DNA of 64,000 nt from Rallus limicola (lineage: Eukaryota > Chordata > Aves > Gruiformes > Rallidae), in NCBI GenBank assembly GCA_022605955.1, contig JAKCOZ010000014.1:10050001-10114000 (forward strand), in the 5' to 3' direction. The notes under the pieces are model-generated. The model saw only the letters and a list, made by a program, of their open reading frames with translations, searched no databases and was not told where the DNA came from. Each line of letters starts with the position of its first letter. The stretch's first letter is position 1. The translations under genes and the position numbers were made by a program. Shown piece by piece: positions 50,965 through 63,248 of the stretch.

Positions 50965-51622
50965 TTTCTAAAAAAAGAGCCTCCACTAAACATTTGCTTC
51001 ATGTTGCAGATAGAAAGGATAATACAAAGTGTTATTTGAGCTTGTTTGTGGTAAAAGGGAAGATGGCACACCACTCTGTCTTGAACGTTACACTGAATTA
51101 ACGCATCTCCGCCCCTACCACTCATCCCACATTGCTTTCTATATATATGGTCTCTCTTGACTGCACGCTATGGGTATTATCTCACATCTGCGGTGGAACA
51201 TGCATTTATCCTACTGTTCATATGTGGTAACATGAGTTTTATAGAGAATTCAGTACTTGCTCTCTGAGATTATATATCTCACAGTGCTGAATGCTGGTTC
51301 ACACCAAGTCTGTGAGGAGGCTTGGAGTCATACCCGTGATTTACGAAGACTGCAGCCTACGCACACCTACAACTTACCCGTACTTAGAGAGATCATAGAG
51401 ACCTAAGTAGATGGCACGGTAACCTAAATTTGTAGCACCTGGGGTTTTGTACATTTTCTCAAGCTCTTTTAACTCTGCTTCTATACATTTTTTTATGTGT
51501 GATTCTATGGGTTGGCTGACCAATGTATACATAAAACTGTGAGATGTGCTTATCGTTTGTATCAGGGCCAGTATCTCCCACTGATACCTATGTAACCAGC
51601 CATGACCTACATAAATCCTCAC
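50965..51622 (-). other. Candidate exon or fossil coding region, unrecognised
   Basis: On the minus strand an open frame reads from 51622 to a stop at 51374. Its second half (about 51500-51378) looks coding-like: residues ELKELEKMYKTPG then ATNLGYRAIYLGLYDLSKYG, with varied synonymous codons. It ends exactly at a strong donor pattern (ACGG|GTAAGT, boundary after 51378). A possible acceptor, CTCACAG, lies upstream. The adjoining DNA at 51085-51420 carries ten CpGs, unusual for this window. In a second minus frame, further open stretches with two or three stops run down to about 50965. I do not recognise a family. It could be a host exon, an old processed or viral-derived fragment, or chance. 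Confidence 0.3.
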
Positions 51623-54600
51623 AGAAGTAACTTTATATTATGTGTGTCAAGCTGCAGGTGTTTCTGCACTAGTCAACACAGGTTGTTTTTTCAACAAACT
51701 TGTTCTTTTCCTGAGTCTTTCTGTTTAGAAATCTTGATGGAAAAAAAAAAAAAGTCTGTAGGATTTTGCAGAAATAGAGTTTTTATGATCCTCTGTTTTT
51801 ATGGAATTTGAGAATGTGCTGATTCCTGATGGTATAATGGCATGCCTTAATTATTTTTAAGCAATATTGAGGGCAGGCTGTTGCTGCTAAAATTGATTTG
51901 CTAGTACTGCTTCTCTTAATAATTTGAAGCAAAGAGCTGAGAATCTCAGTGCTGGGGTTTTTGTGACAATAATTCCAGTTCACAGCTCAATATGTTCTTT
52001 GAATACTGTTATTTTTTAAAAATAATTTCTTTTAAGATAGGCATTGCATTCATTGTTTTAAACTTTTAAAAGCCTCTCTGTATTGAGAAGTGTTCTTCAG
52101 TGCTTGTGCAAGTGTTGGCCTCAGGTCTGTCTTTGACTTGTGTGACCTGATTGAGCTACAGAACTCAAAAGGAGGAATTAGCCTTGGACACTAGGCAGTA
52201 TGATGTAAAAGGGCATAGTAAATACAAAACCCACCTTCTAAATAGCATGCAATTTTTTTTTTTTAAACTAGTCTCACCACACTCACTCTCAGACAGTATG
52301 GTCTGTCATTTGAACCTATCTCAGAGGCTAACCAGAAACGAAAAATTAGCCAACATAAACTTCGTTTAAAGTTATGCAGAGCGTTATGCATAGGAAAAAA
52401 AAAAAGTAGGAATGACCAAAATAACACACCACCCATTGGCAGAGTTGAAAATGTTTCAGTTAGCATTCTTTCAGGTGCTCTAGTTAAAAGTAAAAATCCA
52501 GCCTACTTCAGTGCTGTTCCCTGAGGCAGATCTTGAATACCAATGAATTCATGTGCTGTAGTCAGGTTCACATTATAAAACTGACTTTTATCATTGGCTT
52601 TAGTGGAGTTGGTAGCAAGAGTACAGTTGCCTCGAGTCAGATAATAACCAGAAAGCATAAAAGTGAAAGTATATATTATTTCAAAAGAACATTGCCAGGA
52701 ATTAATTTTCAGCTTTCTGTTACACAAACAAAAGAATAACAGCTTAGGCCAAATACCCCTCCCCTTAAAGTAGACAGGAGTTTGGACCCTAGAGTCTATT
52801 TTAGTAGTTATTTGAAATGAAATGTGACAGACAGTAAAATTATCCTACCTGACTAAGCACTCATAAAATGAAATTCTTTCAAGGAAAGGGAGAGATGAGA
52901 ACAGGAATTTTAGTTCTTGTTGTTCATCAAAGTATTTTTTAATTTAGAACACTTGCTCTGTTTTGAAGTTAAAAATGTCACTTCATCACTGCCCTGTATA
53001 CCAAGCAGGATACCCTCAGATGGATATTTTCAGACAGACCATGAGCACAGCAGGATACATAGAGAAAGGCATTGCTCAGACATAAATTTGAATGTTCTCC
53101 ATGAAAAAATTCACTTGCCCTAGTACTTAATTTCCTCTTTCTACCAAAATATTGCATTTTCCCTTCCAATATAGATGGTTTATAATGGCAATAAGGGTCT
53201 GTAACTCTAGAAGGTGGTATTGCTCATCTTTTCTTTGTGTCATGCAACTCCCACTGTATTATAATAGCATATGTTACCTCTCTGTCACGAGTTATTGGCT
53301 AAGTGCAGCACATTTTTATCTGTACTTAGAAAACAACCGGCTTCTCTCACAAAGAACCATGAACTGACCATATTGCATAATGGCTTCTATACTATGTAAA
53401 ATAATTCCATTTAATACTTCCTACTTGGATGTTGCTTCCTAGATCCTGAACTGGCAAATATAATCCTTAAACTCTATGGGCATTTGAGGCATTTTGCCAT
53501 GCTGTGTTGAAGTAACTATTCAGGCTGTCTTTGTAGATACGAGATTTATAATAAGAAAATTTATTTTAGGTCCACCAGGAAAAATAGCTTAGGAGAAATA
53601 ATACCAATTCTAGAAAAAAAATAGAAACATTAATTTCTAGTTGCCTACTCCTCCACTCTTCCACAAATACTGAAAACGCAATTATCAAAATGGCCTACTA
53701 TTGGTATTTTTAGACCAATTTTGTAATCCCACTACAAAGAAGTTCAAAAAAATGGGGAAAGGCATAGTACTGATTCGCCACAATGAAAGTCCTACAGATT
53801 CTGAATCTGTGTCCTACGTTATACACAATACTGAAACTGGCAAATTTTATGTAGGGTATTTTGTATTTTCTAAATATAAGGACTATGCAGATACAACATG
53901 TGCATGTTTATTTATTTTCAGACTTCTGCTTGAGAAGGCTATAGTCTCTTGGAATCTTTTTTCTTCTTTTTTTTTAATTTAAAATTAATCTGAAGTAGAA
54001 TATATTAAAATTTATTTATGGATCTCAATGTTACAAGATGTGGAAGCAGAATTGAGGCATCAGACTCTTAAGTTGCTTATAACAGAAAGCCTCTTGTTAT
54101 ATAATAAATGCTCCTGTTGTTCTGGGCTGCTACTGAGGTGGCTGAATCTGCACATGAATCTAAACACACCCAACATGAGTTAAACTACATTCACACACAA
54201 ACTTAGTTAAGCTTCAGACCATGAAAGGCAGGGAGAAATCTTCATCCTGTTCCATCCTAAATGAAGATTCTTACTCATATGTCTATCTGGCAAATAATTT
54301 TGCCAGCTTCATTATGCTTGATGTGACCATAGCCACACTTTTTTCTACTCTTGCAACACATCTGTCCTTACAGCTTGTGTCAGAACTGAAACTTTATGAG
54401 GTTTGCTGCTCACTAAGTAAGGGGTTTTTATTTAAATAGTTTTGAAACAGGCAAAGTTCATAGGTCATAGCAATTAAAACCAAAAAATACAAAAGACCTT
54501 GGGAACAATCATTAACTTCAGAGATCTATAAACAGAGAAAAGATTTTTAAAACTGGCAAGCAAGAAAAAGTTTCCTATCTCAAGAGTGGAAATTAACTGT

Positions 54601-54894
54601 AAATATTCTGTATATAAAGAAAAGTCAGAAGTCTATTCAGAGAGAAGGTGCACAGTATGTAGCTGAATAGAAGGGTGTTTTAATTACAAAACAGAATTCT
54701 GGATAAAAGTAGGACAAACAAAGGGAAACCTACTGGCTGGTAAAATTAAGAAATTGTGAGAAATTAATAGAGGAAGCAGATTTTGTACAATACTGCAAGG
54801 TGGGTTGTTGATTAAGTACATTTTGACTTGACTTAATGGTTAGAAACAAGACAGAGGCAGAGAAACATTAAGCTGGTTCTCATAAACTAGGACT
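51623..54894. other. Unique AT-rich noncoding DNA
   Basis: No gene was recognised. Open frames of up to 93 codons (53701-53982) run into low-complexity F-rich ends. Homopolymer A and T runs lie at 51740, 52253 and 52396. Confidence 0.6.
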
Positions 54895-54938
54895 GTATGC
54901 CCATATGTAAGACAGGTATGCCCATATGACATACCTGT
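54895..54938. repeat. Overlapping direct and inverted repeat (hairpin)
   Basis: GTATGCCCATATG occurs at 54895-54907 and again at 54916-54928 (21-bp period). The second copy overlaps a perfect 9-bp inverted repeat, ACAGGTATG (54912-54920) and CATACCTGT (54930-54938), with a 9-base loop. Confidence 0.85.
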
Positions 54939-55574
54939 AATTTCCAGAAATAGTGACAGAATATAACAGGAACGTACGCTCTCATTCTCCTGGATCATAA
55001 GTAAACCAGACAAACCTTGCTTTGTGAGTAGAAACAGCATGAAAAGCAAACCAGTTCCATTGTCGAAACATGCCTGTAAAGCTTGGCATGTCAAAAATAA
55101 TACAAAAATAAGGGTAAATTTCCAGGCTACTTGTAATGCAAAGTATACTGAAATGCTGATCTGATCCTTCCTATAATAATCATTGAGCTCATAGAGAGTT
55201 AAACTTTTAATTGAAGTCCTGACAAAATGTCACCGTTTAAAGATAAACAGCTATGAAAATTTTATGAACTGGCTTGAATTTAGTAGTACATTTAGTTATT
55301 AAGTTGCATTGGCTTGCTTTTGGTATATAACAATTACCAACATTTTTCTTTGTGTTTTAGTAAAACCAAATGTCTTTATTAGTTTTCCCAGTAGTATAAT
55401 ATATGGTTATGAATTAATAGTTCCCCCATTTTGGGCTAAATATCATTAACTTCTGTAGTTTTCTTGGGGAAAAATCATCACATATTTGGAAGGTAGTACC
55501 CACAAAAATGGTATTTCAGCATCTTCTACAGAGGCCTCAAAAGTCTGGATACTTATAAAATTGTACAGAAAACA

Positions 55575-55645
55575 TTTATACATATATAAAAAAAGGTTTA
55601 TACATACATATATATGTGTGTACATATGTATATATAAATAAAAGA
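55575..55645 (+). repeat. AT-rich microsatellite block (TATA/CATA)
   Basis: Mixed TATA, TACATA and TGTGTA units form an imperfect alternating purine-pyrimidine tract. Confidence 0.85.
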
Positions 55646-55802
55646 AATAATAATTATAAACTGCATTTTTTCCATAATTAAAAAATGTGATGAATTGGTA
55701 TTTTTAGCTCTTTAAGAAAAAAATAAAATACCTGGTAAAATGGTGCAGTCTTTATATATTTATTTCCTTCCTTTTAATTAGCAGCAGTTATAAGATATCA
55801 GA

Positions 55803-55825
55803 ATTCTAGACTAGGATTCTAGACT
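55803..55825 (+). repeat. Short direct duplication
   Basis: ATTCTAGACT at 55803-55812 is repeated at 55816-55825 with a 3-base spacer. Confidence 0.85.
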
Positions 55826-58492
55826 GTTGTATTCTGGTATTTTTAGGTAGGTCTCCAAGACACATGGCAACTTTAAGCCCTGATGCAGAGATAAATATAT
55901 TCTATTTGGTTTGAAGTGATAAAGCTCATAAATTTGTGTAAAGTGTAATAAAAAGGAAAAGTTGTTGCCATTATCATTAAAAGTAGATTTACCAGATTGA
56001 GCTGAACCGATTGCTCTTGACAGCCCAGAGGATATTTATATTTTCAGTGAACTTTTTATATCAATTTTTCATCACTAAACTATTTACTCTTGCTGGTTTA
56101 GCTAGATTTTGACTCCCTTGATTGTTCATATGGGAAGTAGATGATGACGTTATATTTAATTTTCATTACTCCTGTGAGTGTAGACAGTTTGAGATGCTTG
56201 GTGTGATGTATTCTATTCATATCATATTACTTTAATTCCCTCTTATCCCTAAGTTTTTACTTATATATTTTTATTAAAAGAAAGAAACGTTCCCAAAAAG
56301 ACAAAAAGTAAAGCATTAGGAAAAAAACCCCATGACACAGATATAAAAAACGTAGTGTTAGCTATTAGAAGATAGCTTTTCTGTTCTACTGCGTGATTAA
56401 ACCTTAATCCAACACACAATCAGTACTCAAAGTCCCTAACAAATACTATGAATTTCCTTTCCAAACTCAGAAGACATCCAAAATAAGGAACTTAAAAGTG
56501 GATGGATATGCTAAAGAGAATCTGAGCATACTGCTACACATTTTAAGCAGAGATTCCGTAGACCTTTTTAACAAATTTAGTTTGGCTATACTCCATTCAC
56601 TGTTCCATTTATTTTCCCCAAATCTGTTTCTCACACAGAATAGTCAGAGAAAGATTGTCTGCTAGAGAAAGTCTAGCTATTAACAAAACTGAATTTTAGA
56701 TTTCACGATAGAAATATATATACCAAAAATACTTACATAGTCATTCAGTCAAAAGTTATAACAGTATCAGTGATTTTGAATGACCAGTGCAACTGACTGG
56801 ATGATAAACTTCAAAGGCAATGCAACCTGGAGAGCTCTATGACAGCATAGAAAACTATTATGCCATTCCCGTTGTGAGTGAATAGGAGAATATTTTTACA
56901 CCACTTACATAGGAACTCCTAATTATACTCTTCATCAGCTTTGCCTTCAGAAGTGATCACTGTTGACCAATGACTTGTAATTAAAAAAAGAGGTGGAAGA
57001 AGTCAGAGCCTCAGTGAGACATATGGCCTCATCTGAGTCCAGATATGACTTCTAACGATCAAACAAAATCTGAGTTCACTGGTTCAGTCCCAGGGAAAGA
57101 ACATAAATATGTGAAGGTTATGTAGTCCTTTCTGAAGGAATTTAACAACAGTTGCTTGAAGAATACTGTTAGTAGATGTTTCACCTAGCATTTAAAGAGT
57201 GTTTTCATACCACCCTAGCTAGAAGAAAGTTTACTTTTTTTCTAATAGCAGAGATTATCTTATGAGAGGTGGATAGTAGGAGTTCTCTAGCAGAAACAAC
57301 ATATTTCTCAAGAGCAAACTCTTCAAGTCATTTTATTTACTATCTTGAATATCAAAAACAATCTATCTGTACCACTCATGCTATGAGCAGTTGCCAATTT
57401 CTTTGGAACTCGTAATCTGATTTATGTTAAAAGAGAAGATATTATATATAAACGTCATGTAGAAAGTCATCAGTAAAGACAACTCAGATGTATGTATAGC
57501 AATAATAACCTTTTAAGTACATCTGTGATGATTAGGAGAGACACCAAGGTATCTTTGGAAATGCACATATATGTATATCACCTTTTAGCATTAAACCTGT
57601 GAGGCTCAGATTCTGAGGTGGAATGAGGGACACTGAAGTATGTCTCAAAGTCTCTCTTCAGGCACTGGAAAGAAGTCTGGAGAAGATAGATGAAGGACCG
57701 AGCTTAACACCTGAGTGAAATAGTGGTGCTCACTGCAGAACGTCTGCCAACATGCAGGAGAAAATCCAGATAAAAGAGTATTTATAGCCTCTTGGAGCAA
57801 AGGAGAGTGAGAATTTTGGCAAGAGATAAATGGTTCATGCTTTAGGCAATGATTTACAGTGTGAGGAATAGGAGAAGGATTATTTAGCCAGGGAGAGATG
57901 TAATGTTCAGTACAGGAAGTCAAGAAACATAACTCCCAATCTTTTATTTTTTTATGTCATGCTTAGGATGTTCTCATTCCTGATTTTCAAACATATGCAG
58001 TTGGCAATATAGTCCTTCTTAAAAACGTCAGTCTGGTATTTCCTGAGGGGACTGAAACCTTCCTTCTGTATCAATAAGGAAGAACTTACGAGAAAATGAT
58101 ACTGCCTGCTAACAAAATTAATCCAATCCCTTCAGGACTGAGCAGAACTGAAGTAACCCTTTAAAATAATCTTGTGTCCAAGGTCTCAGTACTGTTTCTG
58201 GACAATGTGAGCTCCAGTAAAATGAAAAGGTAAACGAGGGTTAGTCTGGATCTACAGAATAGACATGTGGATTGCTGGACCAATCCACACTGTTTTTAAG
58301 CACACATCTGATACTTTACTGGGCTAAACAATCCAGCAATGACAGAATGTGAACATTTGGAAAGGAGGCCTGATGGGCTAAGTGTCCTCTACCTCTTTAC
58401 AAAAGGAAAAAAAATGATGATAGAATAAAACAAAATCCTCTTTACTTAATGTGGACCTCTGTCTCTGGTGTGTAAGTCCTCCATGTCCAAAG

Positions 58493-58528
58493 ATAATTAG
58501 CACTTTATAATGCTAATTATTATAATTA
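58493..58528. promoter_or_regulatory. TAATTA cluster in a perfect inverted repeat
   Basis: ATAATTAGCA (58493-58502) and TGCTAATTAT (58511-58520) form a perfect 10-bp inverted repeat with an 8-base loop. Three TAATTA words (58494, 58514 and 58523) lie within 35 bp. TAATTA is the core recognised by many paired and Antennapedia-class homeodomains, so a regulatory role is possible. In AT-rich DNA such words also arise by chance, and no nearby promoter is visible. Confidence 0.35.
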
Positions 58529-61342
58529 TGTCTGAGAAAAAAATCATTAGGGGGTAGGTCTGTTCAATGATTTTCAATTGCCCCCTCTATTAAAAAATAA
58601 GGTCATTTTTCGATTAGATAGTTTTAGAAGCTCAAAGCTGGAAACTGTTACAGAGTATCCTTTGATTGTTTATTTTCTCATTTAAGATATTTTCTAAAGA
58701 CATAAATAAATAAAAAAAGTCATTAAATACGGCTGTTACAAAATTACCTCAAAGCTTTCTGACTTCATGCTACCAATATGAAAAGAAAACACACAAAAAA
58801 AAAAGCATGTATTTTTGTTATTTTTTTGGCAGGAGTATGTGAATCCTGTACTGAAGGAAACTAAGAAAGGTTGCCTTACAGTTTCTCCTGTCACTTGTTT
58901 ATTTAAAATACCAGAGGTAGTAGCTGGAAATTGAAAGGCATACATTGTAGAACATAAATAGGAAATATAAATGTGCACCAAAAGTAAAAAATTTGGGACA
59001 TTATACTGGGAGTGAAAACAACCAGCTGAATAGAAAATCTTTGGGGTTTTTCCCCTCTTACTCATTATAGCCTTTGCAGAAAGATAGTTTAGTTTTTGAA
59101 AAGTATGATTTTCAAGCTGTGTGTTTAGACGCACTTTGAAAGCATTGTAGAAACTAATATTCTAGCCAGTACTTAAACTCAGTGATGTTACATGTTATGT
59201 TTATTCCTGAATATGTAAATTAATTTTACTGGGGAGCTAGAAAGAGAGTTTTCTGTGAATTAATTTGGCTTAGTTTGACTGTAGATAAAGGAACCAAGTT
59301 GGAGGTTATTTTTCCAGGAATATAGGGAGGTAGGAGAGAAGGAAGATGGTGAGGCTGAATAGGCTCTACTGAAATGGAGTGAAAGAAGTGCTGATTTTTA
59401 AAAACTTTGGTGAATAGGTGACTTTTAGAAGGTGATATAACTTATCTGTCAGTCCAATAATCTATATCATTTCTTAAAATACTTTCATAACATAGTGTAA
59501 TCATCTAGCCATGGAGGCTGAAAGAAGCTATGTTTCATTATTTATACAAGTTCAGATTAAAGACTTACACTAACACGCAGCTTCTATTTTGGATGAACCA
59601 CAATTTGTTTCTGATTTGGGCTGATATATCATGTTGTCTTCAGAATTTGAGGGTAGAGAAGAAATACAACATGACTTCTGCCATATGGCTTAACTAATGT
59701 TTTGTGACAAAAGTAGCTTAACCATATATACCATATACCATAAAAAACTGGCTGATAATTTTCCCACATAAAAATGTGTTGTGAAAACTCAGAAATACCC
59801 TGAGGGTATTCTCAAATATTCAGAGAATATGAACAAACCGCTTCTGCAGATTTGCTTTAAAGTGGAACTTAGGATGAGTGCAAATGCTTTTGCAGCCTGG
59901 ATCAGACAGTTCCTTACAGATCTGGAGGCTGGCCCTCATTTAAAGAAGAAAAAAAAAAAAAGTTATTCAAGAGGAAAACATTTCCCTCCCAAGGTTGTGA
60001 AGAAGAAAGATCCTCACTGATAAGGTCTCCAGATGGAAATTAGCCCTTCACATGTAATTTGACATCTTAAAAGGAAAAGCTTCCCAGGAGAAAGCAAGAT
60101 ATTTGTTGCATAGATTGAACACTTTGAAAGGGAAAGGCTCAAATGAATTTAAGATGGCCACTTCACATTTTGAGAAGATTGGCACTGTCAAAAAAAAGAA
60201 ATGTAATGAAAATATCCCCACTAATTAAAAAAAAAAATTCATGAAGTATCTTCTTCCAAACACATGGACTGAATTTTGGTTTGATATAGTAACTAAATAT
60301 GCTCCATTGAAGATGTGCTATATCTCTTTTTTTAAAAAATAAAACAGAAGATCTTCACAATTATTTCAGAGATCATTTTAAGCAAAGTAAATAACAAGTT
60401 AAAATACAATAAAACTGATACATCTTCTATGTGTTCCCCCCTTTAAGAATTTCCACTATTATGACTTGGAGGAACCATCAGAAATTCTGTGTTGAAATCC
60501 ATTTTAGTAAAGCATTCAAGCATGGTTTAATTTTGAACACCAATGAAAGGAAAAGAATTACTTGTGTGCTTAAAGTTAGGCACACTTTAAATACTTGCTC
60601 CATCTGAGCAGCATTCCTTCATTCCTGGTGAAGTCAAAAGAGTCTCTTATGCCTAAAAATAAGATGCTATTTCTTGTATTGGTACTCTGTGGAGACCGAG
60701 GTCAAAAACTGATGTAAATGCATCAGGCAGTCAGGCATTCCAAATTGCCCAGAGCTACCCCTGATTCCAGGGTGCCTCACTTTTAAACAGCAAAAGAAAG
60801 TAAAAAGTAAGGATGCTTTTTTCCTTAGCCCTTTTCTTCTTGTGCTTGGTAATTCTGACTTGTTTTTGCTAGTACCTTTTTTTCACAGCATACAACTCTA
60901 TAGAAAGAGAATAAGATGTCAGCACAAGCAGTCCAGCTGTATGAGATATCAGTTGCCATCACAAAGGTATCAGCTTTAAACCACAAAGTTTTAACATTTA
61001 CATGACCCTGGCTCACCCAGCTTATCGGTCTGGAGTACTTAAATGACTATGAATTTTACATCGGAAAAGCAAGATGGACAAGATTGGTTTCTTTCAGTTA
61101 CAGCCATGACAGAGACTAGTTTCAGAGCTAAGGAGTGATTCATGGGCCACTGGTATTGATGAGACCATGACAGGTGAGTCTGCACTACTCTGCAGACTAC
61201 TGTGAGACTAACATTTATAGTTCGGCTGACAAGTTGATGATAACGTTACTCGTTTGCGTATAAGAACTGAATGGGATGTCTCGATCCAAAGAGGAAGCTT
61301 AAAGAAAACAATTTGTTCCAGTACAGACAGATTACAGCACAC
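58529..61342. other. Unique AT-rich noncoding DNA
   Basis: A 132-codon minus frame (58736-59134) shows no domain and includes an F-rich part from a T run, so it is treated as chance. An A run lies at about 59946-59962. No gene was recognised. Confidence 0.6.
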
Positions 61343-61775
61343 AATCACAGATTCTCAGAATCACAGAATTGTTGAGGTTGGCAAGCACCTCTGGAGGTCA
61401 TCTGGTCCAATTCCCTCTGCTCAAGCAGGACCACCTACAGCTGGTTGTCCAGGACCATATCTAGATGTTTTATTAACATCCAAGATGAAGACTCCACAAC
61501 CTTTCTGGGCAACCTGTTCCAGAGTTGAGTCACTCTCACAGTAAAAAGGTATTTGTTTATAATTAGATGGAGCCTTCTGTGCCCATTGCCTCTTGTCCTA
61601 CCACTGGGTACCACTAAAAAGAGCCTGGCTCCCTCCTGTTTGCACCTTCCCTTCAAGTAAGGGAAGTTTCCTTTTGAGCATCTTCTTTGCTAGGCTAAAC
61701 AGTCCCAGTTCTCTCTTCTCTTATTAGTGAGGTGCTCCACTCTCTTAATCATCCTTGTGGCCCTTTATTGAATGC
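61343..61775 (-). mobile_element. CR1 LINE 3' end with intact ORF2 C-terminus (minus strand)
   Basis: Antisense CR1: the octamer tail 'aatcacagattctcagaatc' at the left, then the 3' UTR ('tctggaggtcatctggtcca'), then ORF2. On the minus strand from 61656 to 61435 an uninterrupted 73-codon frame encodes the reverse-transcriptase C-terminus with CKQEGARLF, VVPSGRTRGNGH, WNRLPRKVVES and the natural end VLDNQL followed by a stop. Further in, 'aggctaaacagtcccagttc' and 'aatcatccttgtggcc' complete the match. The copy is 5'-truncated and cannot move by itself. Confidence 0.95.
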
Positions 61776-63214
61776 CACAGAATGTTGAAGAAGATAAATT
61801 TTCTGTTGACACAAATGTTGGCATCTTTACATGCCACAAAGGTAAAATATATATTCCAAAGAAATGTCCAAAGAAATATAATATTTGCTGTAAAATAACT
61901 CCAAGAAATTACTTTAAAGAACCACGTCACACCTGAGTTAGGTTCTGGAAAACATAAAGTTCAGGCATAATCAACCATCTTTAATTGGAAATATGATGTA
62001 AAGGACATAGCCAACCTGCTTTGAAACCTTGCATTTGTGGACAGATCCTGACTATTATTCTGATCACTGTTGCTCACTAAGTGAAGCAGGACTACATGAA
62101 GAGGTAAGAACTTCTAATACAGGCAGATGGTAGCTACTCTGAAGAAAATATTGTTTATTCAAATATTTTTTTCTTTGCTTCATACAGTGATTCTGCTATT
62201 GCAGGCTGGGTGCCAATAATTCAGGGTGGTGACACATGGGACTAATACAAAATGTGTTCAGTTTATCGTTAAGTTAAAATAGAAGCAAAGTTGAAAACAA
62301 GCAAAGTTGAAGTCAGGCAGTTTCAACTTTATAAACTTCCCTGCACTAGTTTAGAAAGATTACTTGTGATGAAGCAAATCTGTTGGTTCTGGTGGGTGTA
62401 GAGCCCCCAGTGCAAGCTGTGAGATCTCTAGCCCAAAGAATCAATAAATCTTCTAATTGTGTCATGCCACGTCTGTGATTTAGACTGGAATATATTCTGT
62501 GATTTGTTTAATAAACTTGCAAGCTTAAATACCATGCGTTTGTGGGATGCTCCCCTGGGATTCATCCTTAAGGTTGCCCAAATGTATCTCCTCTTCCAGT
62601 GACCTACGTAGGAAGTGACATGAGACATGTGGTGGTTTAATTAGCAAAATGTTGGCATCAGATTAATAAAGAAGAGAATATCCTTTTCTACAGTTTCTGT
62701 TTCATATAAATATCTCTCTCAGAGCTCTAGTTCCATATGGCAATTAGAAGTACTTGTTAACATAGTTGTTTAGGTATATGAATAATGAAGGTGGGTTTTC
62801 TCCAAGCCTGTAAGAACTAGGAATGCACACACTTGTTCAGATAAAATTCAAAGTACCTATGTACACATAGGTATTAATCCATTTTTTTAACCTAAACCTA
62901 AATTTAAAGCTTCTAATATTCTAATTTCTCTGGTTTTGTGTTTGGTTTTTTTTAACTTACTTTGAATTAGTTTTTGTTTATTTCTGCATTGCTAAGGCTT
63001 GCTTGGAAATGAAAGTCATGATTGCATGAAAAAAACCTAGCTTTTTAAAAAAATACTCAAATAGTAATGTCAGATTTGATTACTGCATAGCTTGAATATA
63101 GGTTTATAATGTAGGGAAATACTGGGTACTGGTTTTTAAATAACCCACAACAAATGATTGTAGGATATTTATTCATATTTATGTCTTCTGCCTTTGGAAC
63201 ACGATCAGAATCAA
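61776..63214. other. Unique AT-rich noncoding DNA
   Basis: No gene was recognised. GCAAAGTTGA is repeated at about 62285 and 62301. Confidence 0.6.
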
Positions 63215-63247
<33 letters not shown>

Positions 63248-63248
63248 C
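63215..63248 (+). repeat. (TA)n microsatellite
   Basis: Two TA runs are separated by a single G (TATATGTATATA). At about 34 bases this is the longest TA tract in the window and is self-complementary. Confidence 0.95.

Larger units (their letters stand above)
54939..58492. other. Unique AT-rich noncoding DNA
   Basis: No gene was recognised. Besides the AT microsatellite and the 13-bp duplication listed separately, the sequence is unstructured. A minus frame of 92 codons (57645-57923) has no domain. Confidence 0.6.

Noticed and set aside
58271..58340. Inverted repeat ATTGCTGGA and TCCAGCAAT
   Set aside because: A 9-bp stem with a 52-base loop is expected by chance in a window of this size.
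58736..59134. 132-codon minus-strand open frame
   Set aside because: F/Y-rich part comes from A/T runs. No family resemblance and no supporting signals.
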